From Lingula anatina (taxonomy: Eukaryota > Brachiopoda > Lingulata > Lingulida > Lingulidae), in NCBI RefSeq assembly GCF_001039355.2, contig NW_019773859.1, positions 1 to 64,000 of the forward strand: a stretch of 64,000 nt of DNA, given 5' to 3'. Below, piece after piece: positions 30,954-43,937 of the stretch. Within the stretch, counting starts at the first letter, position 1; every line of letters begins with the position of its first letter. A program made the translations under genes and the position numbers. A model generated the notes under the pieces. It did not search any database and was not told where the DNA came from. It saw nothing but the letters and a program-made list of their open reading frames with translations.

Positions 30954-33900
30954 ATGGCAGATGGGAATCGGTGGGAAGGTAAAAGACACGTTGGAGGTTC
31001 ACAGTTTTTTGTCACTTTTACATCTCAGTGAATAATGTTCCATTAGATAAGACTTATGACATAATTTGAAAATTTAAAAGCTTTATTTATAAAACACGCA
31101 ATTAAAGCCTAAGAGAAGGTATGTAATAATAGTAGATGACAGCCACACGTTACTCACCAAGTTCGTTGAAGAGTCTCATCATTGACACGGCCGTTTTTAC
31201 ATGCATTTTTTCTATTAAAAAAGGTCAACGAGCCTATTATGCGGAATTCTTGTTGCAGAATTACATGTCTAGAAAACGATGCTATCTTTATAATTTGAAG
31301 AAAATAACCGAATGTATAAAAATAATCTGCGCACTTATGAGTACGTATGAGTGACAGAAAAATAAACAATTGCCATATATATTCACCTGTAATTCATTAT
31401 AACATTGTTTTTTTTTCAGATCTTAGGAAGCAAGCCAGGCAATTAGAAAATGAAATTGATTTGAAACTGGTGTCATTCAGTAAACTTGGAACAAACTACA
31501 GCGGAAGTAGAGAATACCATGGAAACAGGTGATATTTTATTGACAGGGATGGATAAACACAGCTTGCATGTCGACTAAGAGTGTTGTCACATTTGGTTGT
31601 CATACTGTTTGCAAGGTTGATGAATCTGAAAACCTCAAAAAGCAATCTCTATTAAGCTGTCTTAAAGCAGAATCCCAATTAAAATCAGTAATCTGTTTTC
31701 AAAGAGATATTTTGAAATGATCTCACATATAACATATTCTAAAATTGAGTAGCATGGTTTATCAAGCAGAACTCTCTGCCAGTCTCTGATGTAATATGAG
31801 GAAAATACAGAATATAACACTGTTGGAAAATCCCTTTTTTTTTTACAGCTACTGATTCTCTGTAATGCAGTCAATGCCATTGTTATGTGTGGAGATTTTG
31901 TTCCTCTTCCCATTCTAGACATTAAAAATGTAAACAAGAACATAGCTGATAACAACATAGCTATCACTAAGGATGGGTAAACAGCTCAAGGCCGTGGGTA
32001 ATGGCTAAAATCTCTTAGCTATAACTTCAGAAATGATCTAAATACTTACATGTAGCAGTAAGCTTTATGAGGTTTAAGATTCATTTACTTATCAAAGTGA
32101 AGGCACCAGAGACAGTTGTGAAATTGGAAAACACTACGATATGCATGGGGCATGATTAGGAACATTGATTAACTGTGGTGAGTGTGTAAACCTGTACTTG
32201 TACACTTGCATGGTGCAGAGTTAACAGTGTGCTTAGCATCAGAAATATGTGACTTTGAACTTTTAAGCACCATTCTGTGAACATTCCCTGATAAGTACAG
32301 TACAAGTTACATCATTGAAGGTCACCCTCACGTTTTTTTATAATAATCGAGGAAACTAATGCATGTGGGAAGTACTAATCCTGCATGTACCTGGTCTTTT
32401 CTAAACATATGGGGCAGCATGTGTTGCTGATTTCTTAACATGCCCCAAAATCTAACAAGTTCCAAGAAATATTGTATGCATGTGTTTGACCTAGTTATAA
32501 GTGGTTCCTGATTGAAACATGGCTGTGACGTGGTCATCTGGTTTTTAGTGACATCTCTTTAAACATGATCCTAAATAGATGGTGAAAGTGTTTTGAATGT
32601 GTGGATACCTGTTTTTCATTTTAAACTGCTTGGAAAATCTCTAGAAACATTGATTTTATTTAGAAGGGGTTCATGGGTGACATATGGGCATTTTACATGG
32701 ATTTAATGTGTAAGTTTATATTTTTTGGTGGTATTTGATTTTATGGCGAATAATTATTGTAAGTTGTATTCATTTTTTGTCAAGGGTGTCATTGGTGTAA
32801 ATGTTGTGATTTGCAAGGTTTAATTTTCAGCAAGGTGCACTGTGCTGGTAACTCAATACCCTCTCTTATCTCATCTTTCTTTCCTACCTTATTTAAATAT
32901 CTTGTCTGCAAATTACTGTCATGAATAATAAATAGATAAATGCCATGGAAAATGAAATTGACATGTTGAATAATAATAATTGAGTAGATTTTCTAATGTG
33001 AGACTAATACTGATATATGATGCAAATTTACTATATTATTAAAATTAGGTGGTATGTTTTCTTCTTACTGTTAACCCCTTGCTGTACTGGATATTAAGCA
33101 TTACTAGTTTAATGGCCCCTTTGCATGGAATTCTGAATGTTGCACCTCTAAGGATGAGGTATAAAATTTTAATTTATAATATATAACTTTCTTAAGTTGG
33201 TGAATTTAGGCATTGATGTTTAAAAAATTGTGCAGCAGATGATTTATATATAAAATTTTATGTGTAAAGTATGTCATGGCATTTAAATAAGATGAGCTTT
33301 ATACATTCCAAAAAAGGGGAATTTTTTTGTGAACTATGTGGTAATGGTTGAGACCAGAAATGCTTCTCTGATTTTTTTCTTTTATCTGCTTGCACTTAAT
33401 TGTTATTATTTGGATGCTAGTAAATTGACACTTTTCTTTTGTTTATTCTGCCTTCTTGCTTCAGTATTGAGGATGCCAGTGATCATGAGAAAAGGTATTC
33501 CCACTCTTAAGTTTTTGGTAATGGTCTGTCTTTAAAGCTTGAGTGCTAAGGTCAAACTTTTTTGGGGGTGATGGTACCTTCTGGTATGTGGGTAGCTGAA
33601 ATGGCTATGGTTAACTTTGGCCTATTTGATATTAGAGACATTTGTTTTTAGAGTTGATACCATTGTACATTTAATGTCAGAAAATTGGTGCCACTTCTGG
33701 TGTTGACACCCTAACAAAACCGTGTGTAATCTTTGTGGCTTGGGTGGTTTTGCGATTGAAAAGTGTGTCTGCATATGATTATCCTTATAACAACAGAATT
33801 TTGCATCCATTTGCTATATCTCTATGAAGTCCTTAGGTATGAATGGGAAGATGATACTTGAGACCTTAAAACTATTTTATTATCATACTGTACAGCAATA

Positions 33901-36836
33901 ATTATTTTGTAGATGATCAGTCAAGATGACTCTTTCTGAGAAGAGAAAAAGAATGCACCTGGCTAAAATAAAACATTTATGTACTCATAACTTAATTTTA
34001 GAGGTTACTTTAAACAGAATAATATTTCTTTTTAAGGCACCAATTCATAGTTGAACCCCAAGAGGAGTTGTTCAGTCTTATATCATTGTTTGTTTTACTG
34101 TTTTTAGTGACACTGCACCTCTCCTTAACAAAGCCAACAGTGAGCACATGTTTGAAACCATGGCCATGGAAATAGAGCAATTACTGGCAAGGGTAAGGGG
34201 GATAACTTCCTGGCATGGATGTTTTTGCAATGTTAATGAATAAAAATGTTGATACTTACTTAACAAGTCATTGGATGAAATTGAGTACCATAATTAACAC
34301 ATGATTATTATGTATATTGACATTAAAGTTTTCTTAAATTTAAAATCTTAACATAGGCCAAATAAGCTTTGATACCACAGAAGCGGTTCACAGTGAATTT
34401 TCAAAGTTGATTCTTCATTGCATGTACACGTAAAAACTGGAATTTTACCATTTCAGTTGACCCAAGTGAATGACCAGATGGCAGAATACACTCAGAACAT
34501 CAGTGTGAACTCTCACAACTCTGCCTTGCTCCACACACTCCAGAGACACCGAGATATTCTCCAGGATTACTCTCATGAGTTCCAAAAGACAAAGGCCAAC
34601 ATCACGGCGTGTGCTGAGAGAGAGGACCTGCTCGGCTCAGTCAGGCGAGATATTGAGTAACTGGTGTTTCTTTGTTATGTGTGGCTTTTATGGGAGACAG
34701 GATGATAAGGGAACCTTCATCTTTGATGTCATATGTATTTGGTTTTTGTTTCTTTTTTTTTATGAGCTTAAGAGGGGAAGCTTTGTTTTTCAGTTTTGTT
34801 ATTTGATTAAAGATGAAATGGACAAAATGTGTCACAAACTGAATTTTTACTAGTCTTTTATAGAAGAACTAAGATGCAATTGTGTGGCATCTGTGCTTTG
34901 GAGGATACCAACCCTTTTCTTCCACACATGGAAAATTGTTTTAAAAAATGTAATTATTTTCTACTTTGCTGCTTTGTCAACAATGGCACATATGGTAAAA
35001 GGTGCCATTGAATATTTGCAGTGCTTACAAGAATGCCACCCAGAGGAGAACAGATCTATACTTGAAAGAAAATGAGCACATAAGAAAGTAAGTATGATAC
35101 ACAGAAAAGTGGCAGTTATTGGAAGTGCTAAAGATTAAGTGACTTTATATTGTCACAGCAGATGAGGAAAGAGTTGACGTTGACTTGATTGGTAATGTTT
35201 AACACATATTTTTTAAAACTCGCACTACAGCAGCTGCATTGATAATGTGCACTGTATGATTACATTATTGAGCTGCATTGCTCCAGAGGTGGTTAGTCAT
35301 CCATTGCTTGGGTTTTTAAGGACCACTCTCCTGGGGCTTGACACATCAGTTAGAGATATAGGTAGCTTCAGGGCTATATCTATTAACATAGCATCTCTGG
35401 CTAGCACTGGCATTCACCTGCCTAAACACTGCATTCATTTTTTCCCTCTCTCTCTCTCTTGTAATCTTTAAGTGCTTGAAGTTAATGTTAATTTATTTTT
35501 ATTTTCTTTTATTTTAGCTCTGACAGACTTTTAGATGAGCAGATCAGGTAAGAGGGTGTCCACCAGATGATGTGACATAGATCTGATGGGTTCCTATCAC
35601 ACATCCATCTGACAATTCAGTTAAAAAGGTTACTTGGAGTGAGGGGCTACTTGCAATTGTTGGATGTGATAGACCGAACTACTTGAACCAATTTTATATT
35701 AGTCTATAGTCTATTAGTCTATATACCTTTATGATAAAAATACTATATAGAAGCTCCTCAGCTCCCTGCAAACGATGCGCTCTTTGCTCAGCAGAGATGC
35801 CTCCCGGCCTGCCCCTATCAGACGCACCGCGAACTGTGGGATCATGTGATTAAGGAAACATTACATATTTATTTTTTTTCTGAAAGTAATGGCAAATGGT
35901 GACCACGTTTATCAATCAGACTAACTATAACTGTGTACATTTTTGTTTACTTTGCTGGAGGCTGCCATTTTTCTTTGTTTCCGGCTACCAGCACGTGCGC
36001 AGTGTTGGCATGGCGTGAGCAATCGGCGCTTGCACCCCGCACACGCTGAGACATTTGCCTCAAGAGACCAAAAATATCAAACACGTGGCAAAAATCTCAC
36101 CAAAATACCCCCGCACACGATGAGAAAACGGCGCAGCGCAAGTGGCGCGCGCCAAATGCTCACTGTGTGCGGGCCCCTTAAGGAAAGCACTGATAAAAAT
36201 TAAATGCCCATAAAAATTTCAGCGAGTAACATAATCTTTTAACATTTTATTGATATGGCTCTGGTTTTGTTGTCTCTGTTTGACCTAGATCTTGACTCAA
36301 ATCACTGATTGTTATTAAGTTTTGTTTTTTGTTTTTTTCCAGCATTGCCATGGCAACAAAAGAAAACCTCCAAGGACAGAGAGGGACCTTTAACTCAATA
36401 ACACAAAAACTTTCAAATATGGGGAGTATCCTTTGACTGTCTATGCCACTGCAGTACTAGCATTTAAAAGAGTACATGTAAGGTTTTTCTGCTTGAGTAA
36501 TTGGATATTTTCCCTTTGTAACCTTAGTTGGTTTTTTATATTTTCATTTTTGAGTGTGTATGTAATGGATGGGAAGTGAGAGTACATCACTGAACAAACA
36601 TGAATGTTGATATGTACAACATTTAAATGTTTATATTACACTTTTTTATTTTCATGATAATGATTCATAACTAACTTTTTATAATGAAAAAAATCCTTAA
36701 CATAGGTCCAGATCGTTTTCCTGTGATAAATAGCTTAATACAGAAGGTGAACTTGAGGAAAAGGAGGGACGCTATTATTTTAGGATTTGTGATAGGCATC
36801 TGTGTAGTACTGTTACTGATTTATGCATTTCATTAG
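30954..36836 (+). CDS. GOSR1: GOSR1 (GS28), Golgi Q-SNARE
   Basis: Eight exons: 30954-30978, 31420-31528, 34108-34192, 34457-34656, 35022-35087, 35518-35547, 36343-36425, 36706-36836; 729 nt, 242 aa (human 250). The N-terminus MADGNRWEDLRKQARQLENE, the TLQRHRDILQDY block and the C-terminal NLRKRRD followed by a hydrophobic anchor ending LLLIYAFH match GS28. The SNARE motif runs from SDRLLDEQ through GQRGTF, whose Gln is the zero-layer residue, to FPVINSLIQ. GS28 acts in ER-to-Golgi and intra-Golgi fusion as a tail-anchored protein facing the cytosol. Intron 2 is 2.6 kb. Exon 6 is only 30 nt. Confidence 0.96.
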
Positions 36837-38324
36837 ATTTTGGGACAAGTGGAGACAGGATGGACATTTCTTACAACTTCTTCAAACGTGGCATTAGGAG
36901 CATGATTTATAATATTTATTAAAAAAACTTATTTATTTTGTCCAAAGCAATGCCTCCAGTGCTGGGAAACTGTAAAAAGGGATTACTTTACAAAATATAG
37001 ACATGAACTCACTGAGTGCATGACAGGGTGTTGGGAAGCTAAGATACTCCAAATAAAAAGTCATGGAATAAGAATTTTGGAAGATTTTATTGAAGAGTAT
37101 TGTAAGCAGTAGCAAAAACTTTCATTGGTACATGACTGGTTGATACTGGTGTCTGTCATAAACGCTGACATGATACCATGAACACTGAACAAACATGAAT
37201 GCTGACATGACACCATGAAAACTGTCATGGTGCTTTGAACACTGAACAAGCAAGAACATAAGAACACTCGCGAATATTGGCAGGATGCCAAAATCGCAGG
37301 CGTAAACCAAAGTATATTTTCCAGACGAAATGACATGACATTAAATTGGATTGATGGGCACCTTCATGGTTGTGTTGTTTTGAAGGTGCTATAGATAAAA
37401 ATCTGCTGTTGTGGTATGGGTGTATGACTTTGATATTTACTTATGTATATATGGGTTAAGTATGTGAAAATGATTATAACAAAAATATTTTATTCCAAAT
37501 GCCTTGCTGTTTTTCGTTATTTTTAAAATGAGTGTATGTTTTTATCAGTTTGATAAGAAAAGAAACCCGTTATGTGAATAGCACCTACAATATATTTCTC
37601 AATATTGCTGTTAAGGAGGAACTGCATGAGGTTTTGTTACAAAACCTCAAAAGTCTGTTATGTGCTTTGTTAAACAAATGAAACTGTTGCTCACATGGAG
37701 AGGATGCAGAAGTAGTATAGAAATATAAGGAGGGAATGTGGCCATTGTTTTGCTTTGTCCAATTTTTGAACTATCAGTTTTGTATGTACTGAGATCAGTT
37801 GGCTGATGGTTCTTGAGATTTCAATTTCCAGTCTTCACCAAACATCCCAGTCTTAAAAACAAATAATCGACCAGGAAAATGTCCTCTGTGTATAGGTGCT
37901 GTTTATTGTCTTAAGTTCCTGCAAATAAGCGTCATATATGTGACCTCTTACCGGGCTTATCATTGTTTGGTAATTTAGTGCTTAAAGTTGCGTACAGTTT
38001 TAGATTTTTTTACCCAGTTTTAATGTCCACGCTTATAGACGTCATAATTTGCAAAGCCCTATCGATGTTATCAACGGATAAAAAAAGTAATACGCACTTA
38101 AGCCAATATAATTATTCTGATGGAAATGGGTCGCAGCCTTTGTACATGTATGTTGACTATTTTGAATGCAGAACCTTTGCTTTTATATAGGGTCGTATGA
38201 AAGTCCGTATGTGCAATAGGAACAAAATACCCATGGAAGTTCAAAAGTCTTTTTTTTTTATTATTATTATTATTACATTTCGATATCTTTTTACATACAG
38301 CAGTTGTTTGATTTCTGTTACATT
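36837..38324. other. GOSR1 3' UTR and spacer
   Basis: A plus-strand AATAAA at 37052-37057 is a candidate GOSR1 poly(A) signal. A degenerate tandem repeat follows at 37164-37250. On the minus strand, AATAAA at 38257-38262 within an ATT run could end the two-domain Kazal gene. Confidence 0.45.
37164..37250. repeat. Degenerate tandem repeat, period about 37 bp
   Basis: GCTGACATGA and ACCATGAA recur at 37164 and 37201, and GAACACTGAACAA recurs near 37179 and 37237. There is no coding frame. Confidence 0.5.
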
Positions 38325-39427
38325 TTACTTCCTGACAGGTTTACATGCGCCTGCGTAAGCCATGCTGAGTTTCTCACCTTCCTGGGCCCGGCTGAAATAA
38401 TAAGGCAAAAGAGAAAATTGTATCAAGTCGATCAGTGTCTGTTATTCACCCTTTTTTAAGATGAAAGCAGGAGTAAAGTAACATGTTGAACATGAACAAT
38501 TATATTGGTAAGGTAAAGAATATAACGGCTCGGTGCTTTTACAGGAATGTTGCTGTAAAGTGGTTACACGGCATTTTCAGAGCTGTAGAAATCGACCGAA
38601 TCGTGCTGATTAAAAAAGTGCACTTGAATACTTACAAGCAGGCTGCAGACTTCAGTGAACAAGCGTTCCCGTAAGTTCTCCCGTCAGTACCGCACACCGG
38701 GTCATACTGCATTGTGCACATAATCATGCACGTTTCGGGGGCCTTGGTGGGTGGCTGGGTTGTCTCTTGCACGGCCACCTTGCACTCGCCATCGGCAAGT
38801 TTGGTAATCTTAACTCCGATTTTGCCCGCCCTATAATAGGAGTTGGGAATCAAATGTTAAAGTTTATGGCAATAGAGTCAAAACCCTTGGATGGAATTCC
38901 GAATATTGTTCTCCACGCAAGTTAATTGGTGTTTGCGTTAAGCCTGTATATTGAGGGATGTGATGAAAACGATATGTTTAAATAACAAAAAAATGTCAGT
39001 CGTTCTTATGAAATTGTAAGTGCATATTTATCACGTACTGGCACGCCGCCACAGTCAAAGAGCAGTCATTTCCATATGTTTTTCCATCGCTACCGCACAC
39101 CGGGGCCCAGTTAAATGGGCAGAACATGGGACACTCTATCTCCGCAGATGTTACTGAAATATGGCAAAAGAAAATAAGGTGCGTTTCGTGCCGTTCCCAT
39201 TCACTGTAAATTACCTGCCCCTCACCCGCTGGCTTTTTACAGCGCCATAACACTAGACGACGTGCTGAAAATCCTTTACATCTGATAATATACGTTCACC
39301 CGGTAACTGTTTTCTAGACGTAATTATAAGGTCAAATATCTCGTAATAATCCGTTTCCGAAACTAAATGTAAGGTAACTTGCCTTACCTGCACCGACCAA
39401 AACTACCAGCAAAAATACTGCTTTCAT
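38325..39427 (-). CDS. Secreted two-domain Kazal protease inhibitor, 138 aa
   Basis: Exons: 39388-39427 (signal peptide [13 protein letters not shown]), 39039-39153, 38636-38830, 38325-38391; 417 nt, phases consistent. Two Kazal domains each have six cysteines. Domain 1 has [20 protein letters not shown] and ends LADGECK; domain 2 has [20 protein letters not shown] and ends AYAGACK. A Thr/Pro linker (TTQPPTKAP) separates them. By alignment with ovomucoid domain 3 the P1 reactive-site residues (second after Cys2) are Phe in domain 1 and Met in domain 2. That suggests inhibition of chymotrypsin-, elastase- or subtilisin-like serine proteases, not trypsin. It is in tandem with the five-domain gene upstream, same strand. 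Confidence 0.9.
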
Positions 39428-40791
39428 ATTGAAATTCTCCAGTAGCAAAACTTGAATGTGGCGGATAAAATAAATGCGCCCGAGTTTTACCAATCCCAAG
39501 TGAAAAAGGACAGATGGTATATTAAACCTAGGGATTTCGTCAAGTCATGATCTTGCCTTATCGGTCAATGCCAATAGAACACCAGGGGAGCTCAGAGAAA
39601 GACGTGGTAAAAGATTACGATATTTCATTAGCAGGGACTTCAGTATTTTAAAAACCTCCGTCTCAACAGTGAAACTGTCAGTTTTGTTTATGATCTTTGA
39701 TGTTTTATGTTATCCATTGGTTATAACTTTTCTTTTGATATGACTATAGATAAATATTTAACATAACGGAAACTACCAATTCAATAGCATGTAATGTTTG
39801 AAATTATTCCAAGTTTTAAAGCGAATGCGCACAAAAATTTTAACAGTGAAGTGCGAAAAATATCAGATGCAGAAAATGCACATTAAATGATTTGGCAAAA
39901 TCCACGGCAAATGAATTCACAGGGAAAACAATATTCGTGAACATTTGAAAGGGCACTTCCCAGAGAGAGAAAAACGATACAATGCAATACACTGATAAAT
40001 CGATTAGGAGAGGGCCGTAGCCTGATGCAGATCGTTCCCGGTCAGTGTCTGATATATTCAGGCCCATAGCCAGGGGGTTTCGGGGTTCGGGTTTCGTTGT
40101 GCCGGGAAAAGGCCACCTGGGTAAATTTTTATCTACGTACACGAAGGATTCATGGTGAAAAAAAGGTGCAATTTTTTAGAAAACGACCCCCCTCTGAAAT
40201 CGTTGGCTACGGCCTGAGTACTTTTGCATTACTCCATAGAAAACAGGAAAATCCTTTTTAAGAATATTATACACTGGCGTACACGTACATGACAAACTAG
40301 CCGTCACCTCACATCCGTCAATAAATGTAAATAGAGCACAAGTTTACAAGCGAGTTTAATACATTTATTGCTCTTTATGGCTGTAGATTAGAAAGAATTA
40401 CAACAACACCGGTTTAAATCATGAAGTTCAGGTTTGATCAAGTATTCGATGACTTCATTTTTTTATCAATCTCACTTTCAAAAACATTTGAATTGCTTGG
40501 TCCAGCAGAATGGATTTTAAACGAATTTAGGACGATAATAAATGTTCGAAATATAAATCACTGTGGATTTTGTATTGTACGGGCAGACGATGCTTTAAGT
40601 ATCCCGTACAGTTTACGATTTCAACGTAATTGTGAAAAATTGAGAACTGTATCGTAATTCTTAGATAGATCATTTGCTGTGACCGAAGACCGAAGATCAA
40701 TGTAAGTCAGAGTCAGACGGCTATGCATCTACTAGTAGCTGTGCTGATGTCCGAAGAGAACGGTGCACTGGTCAAAAGGGGGCGCCTTCTT
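39428..40791. other. Spacer between the two Kazal genes
   Basis: It holds the upstream region of the two-domain gene, a hAT-like MITE (40059-40216) and the 3' flank of the five-domain gene, with a minus-strand AATAAA at 40364-40369. No exon seen. Confidence 0.5.
40059..40216. mobile_element. hAT-like MITE with CAGGCC...GTAGCCA ends
   Basis: The left end is CAGGCCCATAGCCAGGGGG; the right end read in reverse is CAGGCCGTAGCCAACG, then a run of Gs. These are imperfect terminal inverted repeats of a CAG-type MITE. No target duplication is recognisable, so the copy may be old or my boundary slightly off. Confidence 0.5.
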
Positions 40792-43700
40792 CTACTGCTT
40801 GCACTCACCGTCGTATACTTTGCTCAGCTTGGTGCCAGGGGACACCTCGGCCACCCTGTAAAAATGTGAAATAAAACGTCATGTAAATTTCTGTTTTAAG
40901 TTAAGTGTTTTAAATCTGCTACTTTGTAATGTGTCATAGAAAACGAGGTACGTACTGTCTAGATTTTCTTCTTTTCTATCTCAGTGAATATGATATTGAC
41001 TTAATAAAGATAACTACCCCATATAACTTTCAGAATGAAAAGTATTCCTTACAAGCAAGCCATCAAATTGAGGTTGCACTGGTTGGAATAAGTGGTATAG
41101 GTAACTTCGCCATCCGGGGTGCTAGCAGAGCCACAGACGGGTTGGTACGTTGTCGGACACATCTGATCACACTGACTGACGGAGTTGGTCTGAACTGCGA
41201 CAGTCTTGCATTCACCATCAGCAACCTTGTACAGCTTCTCGCCACCGCTTACACGTAATCTGGAATTTACAGGTAAACACGTGCGATTACTGCATCATCA
41301 AATAAGGCCTGTCTGAAGTTTGAAAGTTCTGTATGAGCAAATAAAATAGGTGGCGAAATGTATACAGAAAGACAGAATTTAATGTATATCTTTGTACGTA
41401 AAATTACCTCGTAATTGTAATTTAAAATTTTCCGGAGAAATACGTACTGACAAGCCTTGGCATTCAGGTTACACTCGTTGTTATAGGTGACACCGTCACT
41501 CCCGCAAACGGGAAGGAGAACGAAGGGGCAGATGGTATTACACTCCTCTACTGGGGCTGAGGCGGGAGAAAAAATATACGATTATTTTAACTTTCGTTTT
41601 TATCGAATTAATAGACTTATAAGCATTTGACAATTCCTGTGTTGGAATATTCAAGGTAATTTCCACCGATATACAGAACACATGAGATAAATGCGATGTG
41701 AATTTTTGATGAAAAATCGTCTTGAAATATGTGTAGCATTATAGTTATATTGCTATCCAAAATTTTAAGATGTTAGTTTCAAATAAGAGTACAGCAAAGA
41801 AAAACACAATTGGATTCAATGCATATCAACTACAAAAAAAGGATAACTCAATAAATCGGTCCACAATTACCGACGGAATTGGTCTGGACTGCGACAGTCT
41901 TGCATTCACCATCAGCAACTTTGTACAGCTTCTCGCCACCGCTTACACGTAATCTGGAATTTTAAAAAACGTGAAGAATCAGTACAAACTCAGATGAAGG
42001 CCTGTCTAAAGTTTGTAAGTTTTGTAAGTACGCTATAAAATAAGGATGTAATGTGTGCACAAAGAGGTATACAATACAATGATCTCGTAAATTATTTATT
42101 AAAAACTTTCCGGGGTAATACGTACTGACAAGCCTTGACATTCAGGTTACACTCGTTGCCATAGGTGACACCGTCACTCCCGCAAACGGGACGGAGGATG
42201 AAAGGACAGATGGCATTGCATTCCTCTACTGGGGCGGCTGAGGCGGGAAAAATATACGATTACCTTTAATCCCATTTTATCGGATCAATAGACTTATAAG
42301 CATTTGATCAAGAACAACAATTCATGAGTTGGAACATTCAAAGTGACTTCAGTCAAGGAGTTACAACAGTTGTAACTCCTTGTTTCAGCCAACATTCATA
42401 AAACTTGAGATGATTATGAAGACCAATGTGAATTTTTCATTTAAAAAATCGTCTTGAAATATTTAAATTATCGTATAAAAATTATGTTGCTATCTTAAAT
42501 TTTAAGAGGGAAGTTTCAAATTAGAGTACAGCAAAGCAACTAAGAGAAAAATAAACTGATAAAAGGCATATAATCACACATAAAAGGCTAATTCAATATC
42601 TACATAAATCAGTCCACAATTACCGACGGAGTTGGTCTGGACTGCGACAGTCTTGCATTCCCCATCAGCAACCTTGTACAGCTTCTCGCCACCGCTTACA
42701 CGTAATCTGGAATTTACCGGTAAACTCGTGTGATCAATGCAGCATCGAGATAAAAAAATAGTTGGTAAAATGTACACACAAAGATGGAATACATTGTTAC
42801 TCTATTTACATTAAATGAACTTGTGATTTGTTATTAAAAAACTTTCCGGGGTAATACGTACTGACAAGCCTTGACATTCAGGTTACACTCGTTGTTATAG
42901 GTGACACCGTCACTCCCACAAACGGGACGGAGGACGAAAGGACAGATGGTATTGCATTCCTCTACTGGGGCGGCTGAGGCGGGAGAAAAAGTACGAGTAG
43001 CTTAAAGTCCTATTTATCGGATCAATAGACATGTAAGCATAGATCAAATACAACAATTCCAGACATGGAACATTCAAGGTGATTTCAACCAACATTCATA
43101 AAACTTGAGATGATTATGAAGACCAATGTGATCTTCATTAAAAAATCGTATTGAAATATTTATCGTATAAAAATTATGTTGCTATCTTAAATTTCAAGAG
43201 GGAAGTTTCAAATTTGAGTACAGCAAAACAATTAAGAGATAAAGAAACTTATTAAAAGCATATAATCATCCATAAAAGGCTAAATCAATATCTATATAAT
43301 CAGTCCACACTTACCGACGGAGTTGGTTTGAACTGCGACAGTCTTGCATTCACCATCGGCAACCTTGTACAGCTTCTCGCCACCGCTTACACGTAATCTG
43401 GAATTTACAGGTAAACACGTGTGATCAATGCAGCGATATCAAGTAAGTGGTAAAATGTACACACAAAGATGGAATACAATGTTAATCTATGTACGTAAAA
43501 TCTCGTAATTTTTTATTAAAAAACTTTCCGGAGAAATACGTACTGACAAGCCTTGACATTCAGGTTACACTCGTTGCCATAGGTGACACCGTCACTCCCG
43601 CAAACGGGAAGGAGGATGAAAGGACAGATGGTATTACACTCCTCTACTGGGGCGGCTGAGGCTGTAAAAAGCATAAAATTAGCAACTAGACTAAAAATAT

Positions 43701-43937
43701 GTCACAAACTTCAGAATTACTGTCATAAACTATAATTTTAAGATGCAAAAAACTTCTTATATCGGTTACATATAAAAAGGATACATGTTATTGTATTTAA
43801 GTATAAGGAAATATTTCAGCACTTTAAGACTTCAAGCACAAGACCGATACTGATATTGCAATTTAAATCCTTCCTGTTATCTGTAAACGTGCAATACCTG
43901 TAAGAGCTAAAGCGAGCATCAAAGCCAAGATCTTCAT
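40792..43937 (-). CDS. Secreted five-domain Kazal protease inhibitor, 336 aa
   Basis: Exons in coding order: 43898-43937, 43544-43661, 43315-43397, 42862-42973, 42624-42706, 42126-42237, 41871-41953, 41448-41556, 41053-41259, 40792-40855; 1011 nt with all phases consistent. The signal peptide is MKILALMLALALTG. Each domain is normally split between two exons: one carrying CNTICPF, PVCGSDGVTY and NECNLNVKACQ, the next carrying LRVSGGEKLYKVADGECK. Domains 1-4 are near identical, all with P1 Phe (C-P-F). Domain 5 differs: C-P-T-T-Y-Q-P-V-C, P1 Thr, with an insertion between Cys3 and Cys4, and its first half is fused to the second half of domain 4 in one 207-nt exon. Likely an extracellular or gut serine-protease inhibitor with several chymotrypsin-like sites. 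Confidence 0.93.
41448..43661 (-). repeat. Four tandem copies of a ~0.7-kb Kazal exon-pair unit, introns included
   Basis: Large exons start at 41448, 42126, 42862 and 43544, so spacing is 678, 736 and 682 bp. Introns are also alike: the stretch around GATTATGAAGACCAATGTGA and the TATTAAAAAACTTTCCGG segment recur. High intron similarity means recent unequal duplication or gene conversion, not just exon conservation. Confidence 0.85.
42354..42382. repeat. Perfect 29-bp palindrome in one Kazal intron copy
   Basis: Arms CAAGGAGTTACAAC and its reverse complement flank a single A. The paralogous intron near 43080 lacks it and reads straight from the flanking bases, so it is an indel between duplicate copies. 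Confidence 0.7.

Noticed and set aside
35690-36210. CpG-rich stretch in a GOSR1 intron, possibly a transposon
   Set aside because: I looked for terminal inverted repeats and target duplications and found none that convinced me. It remains unexplained unique sequence.
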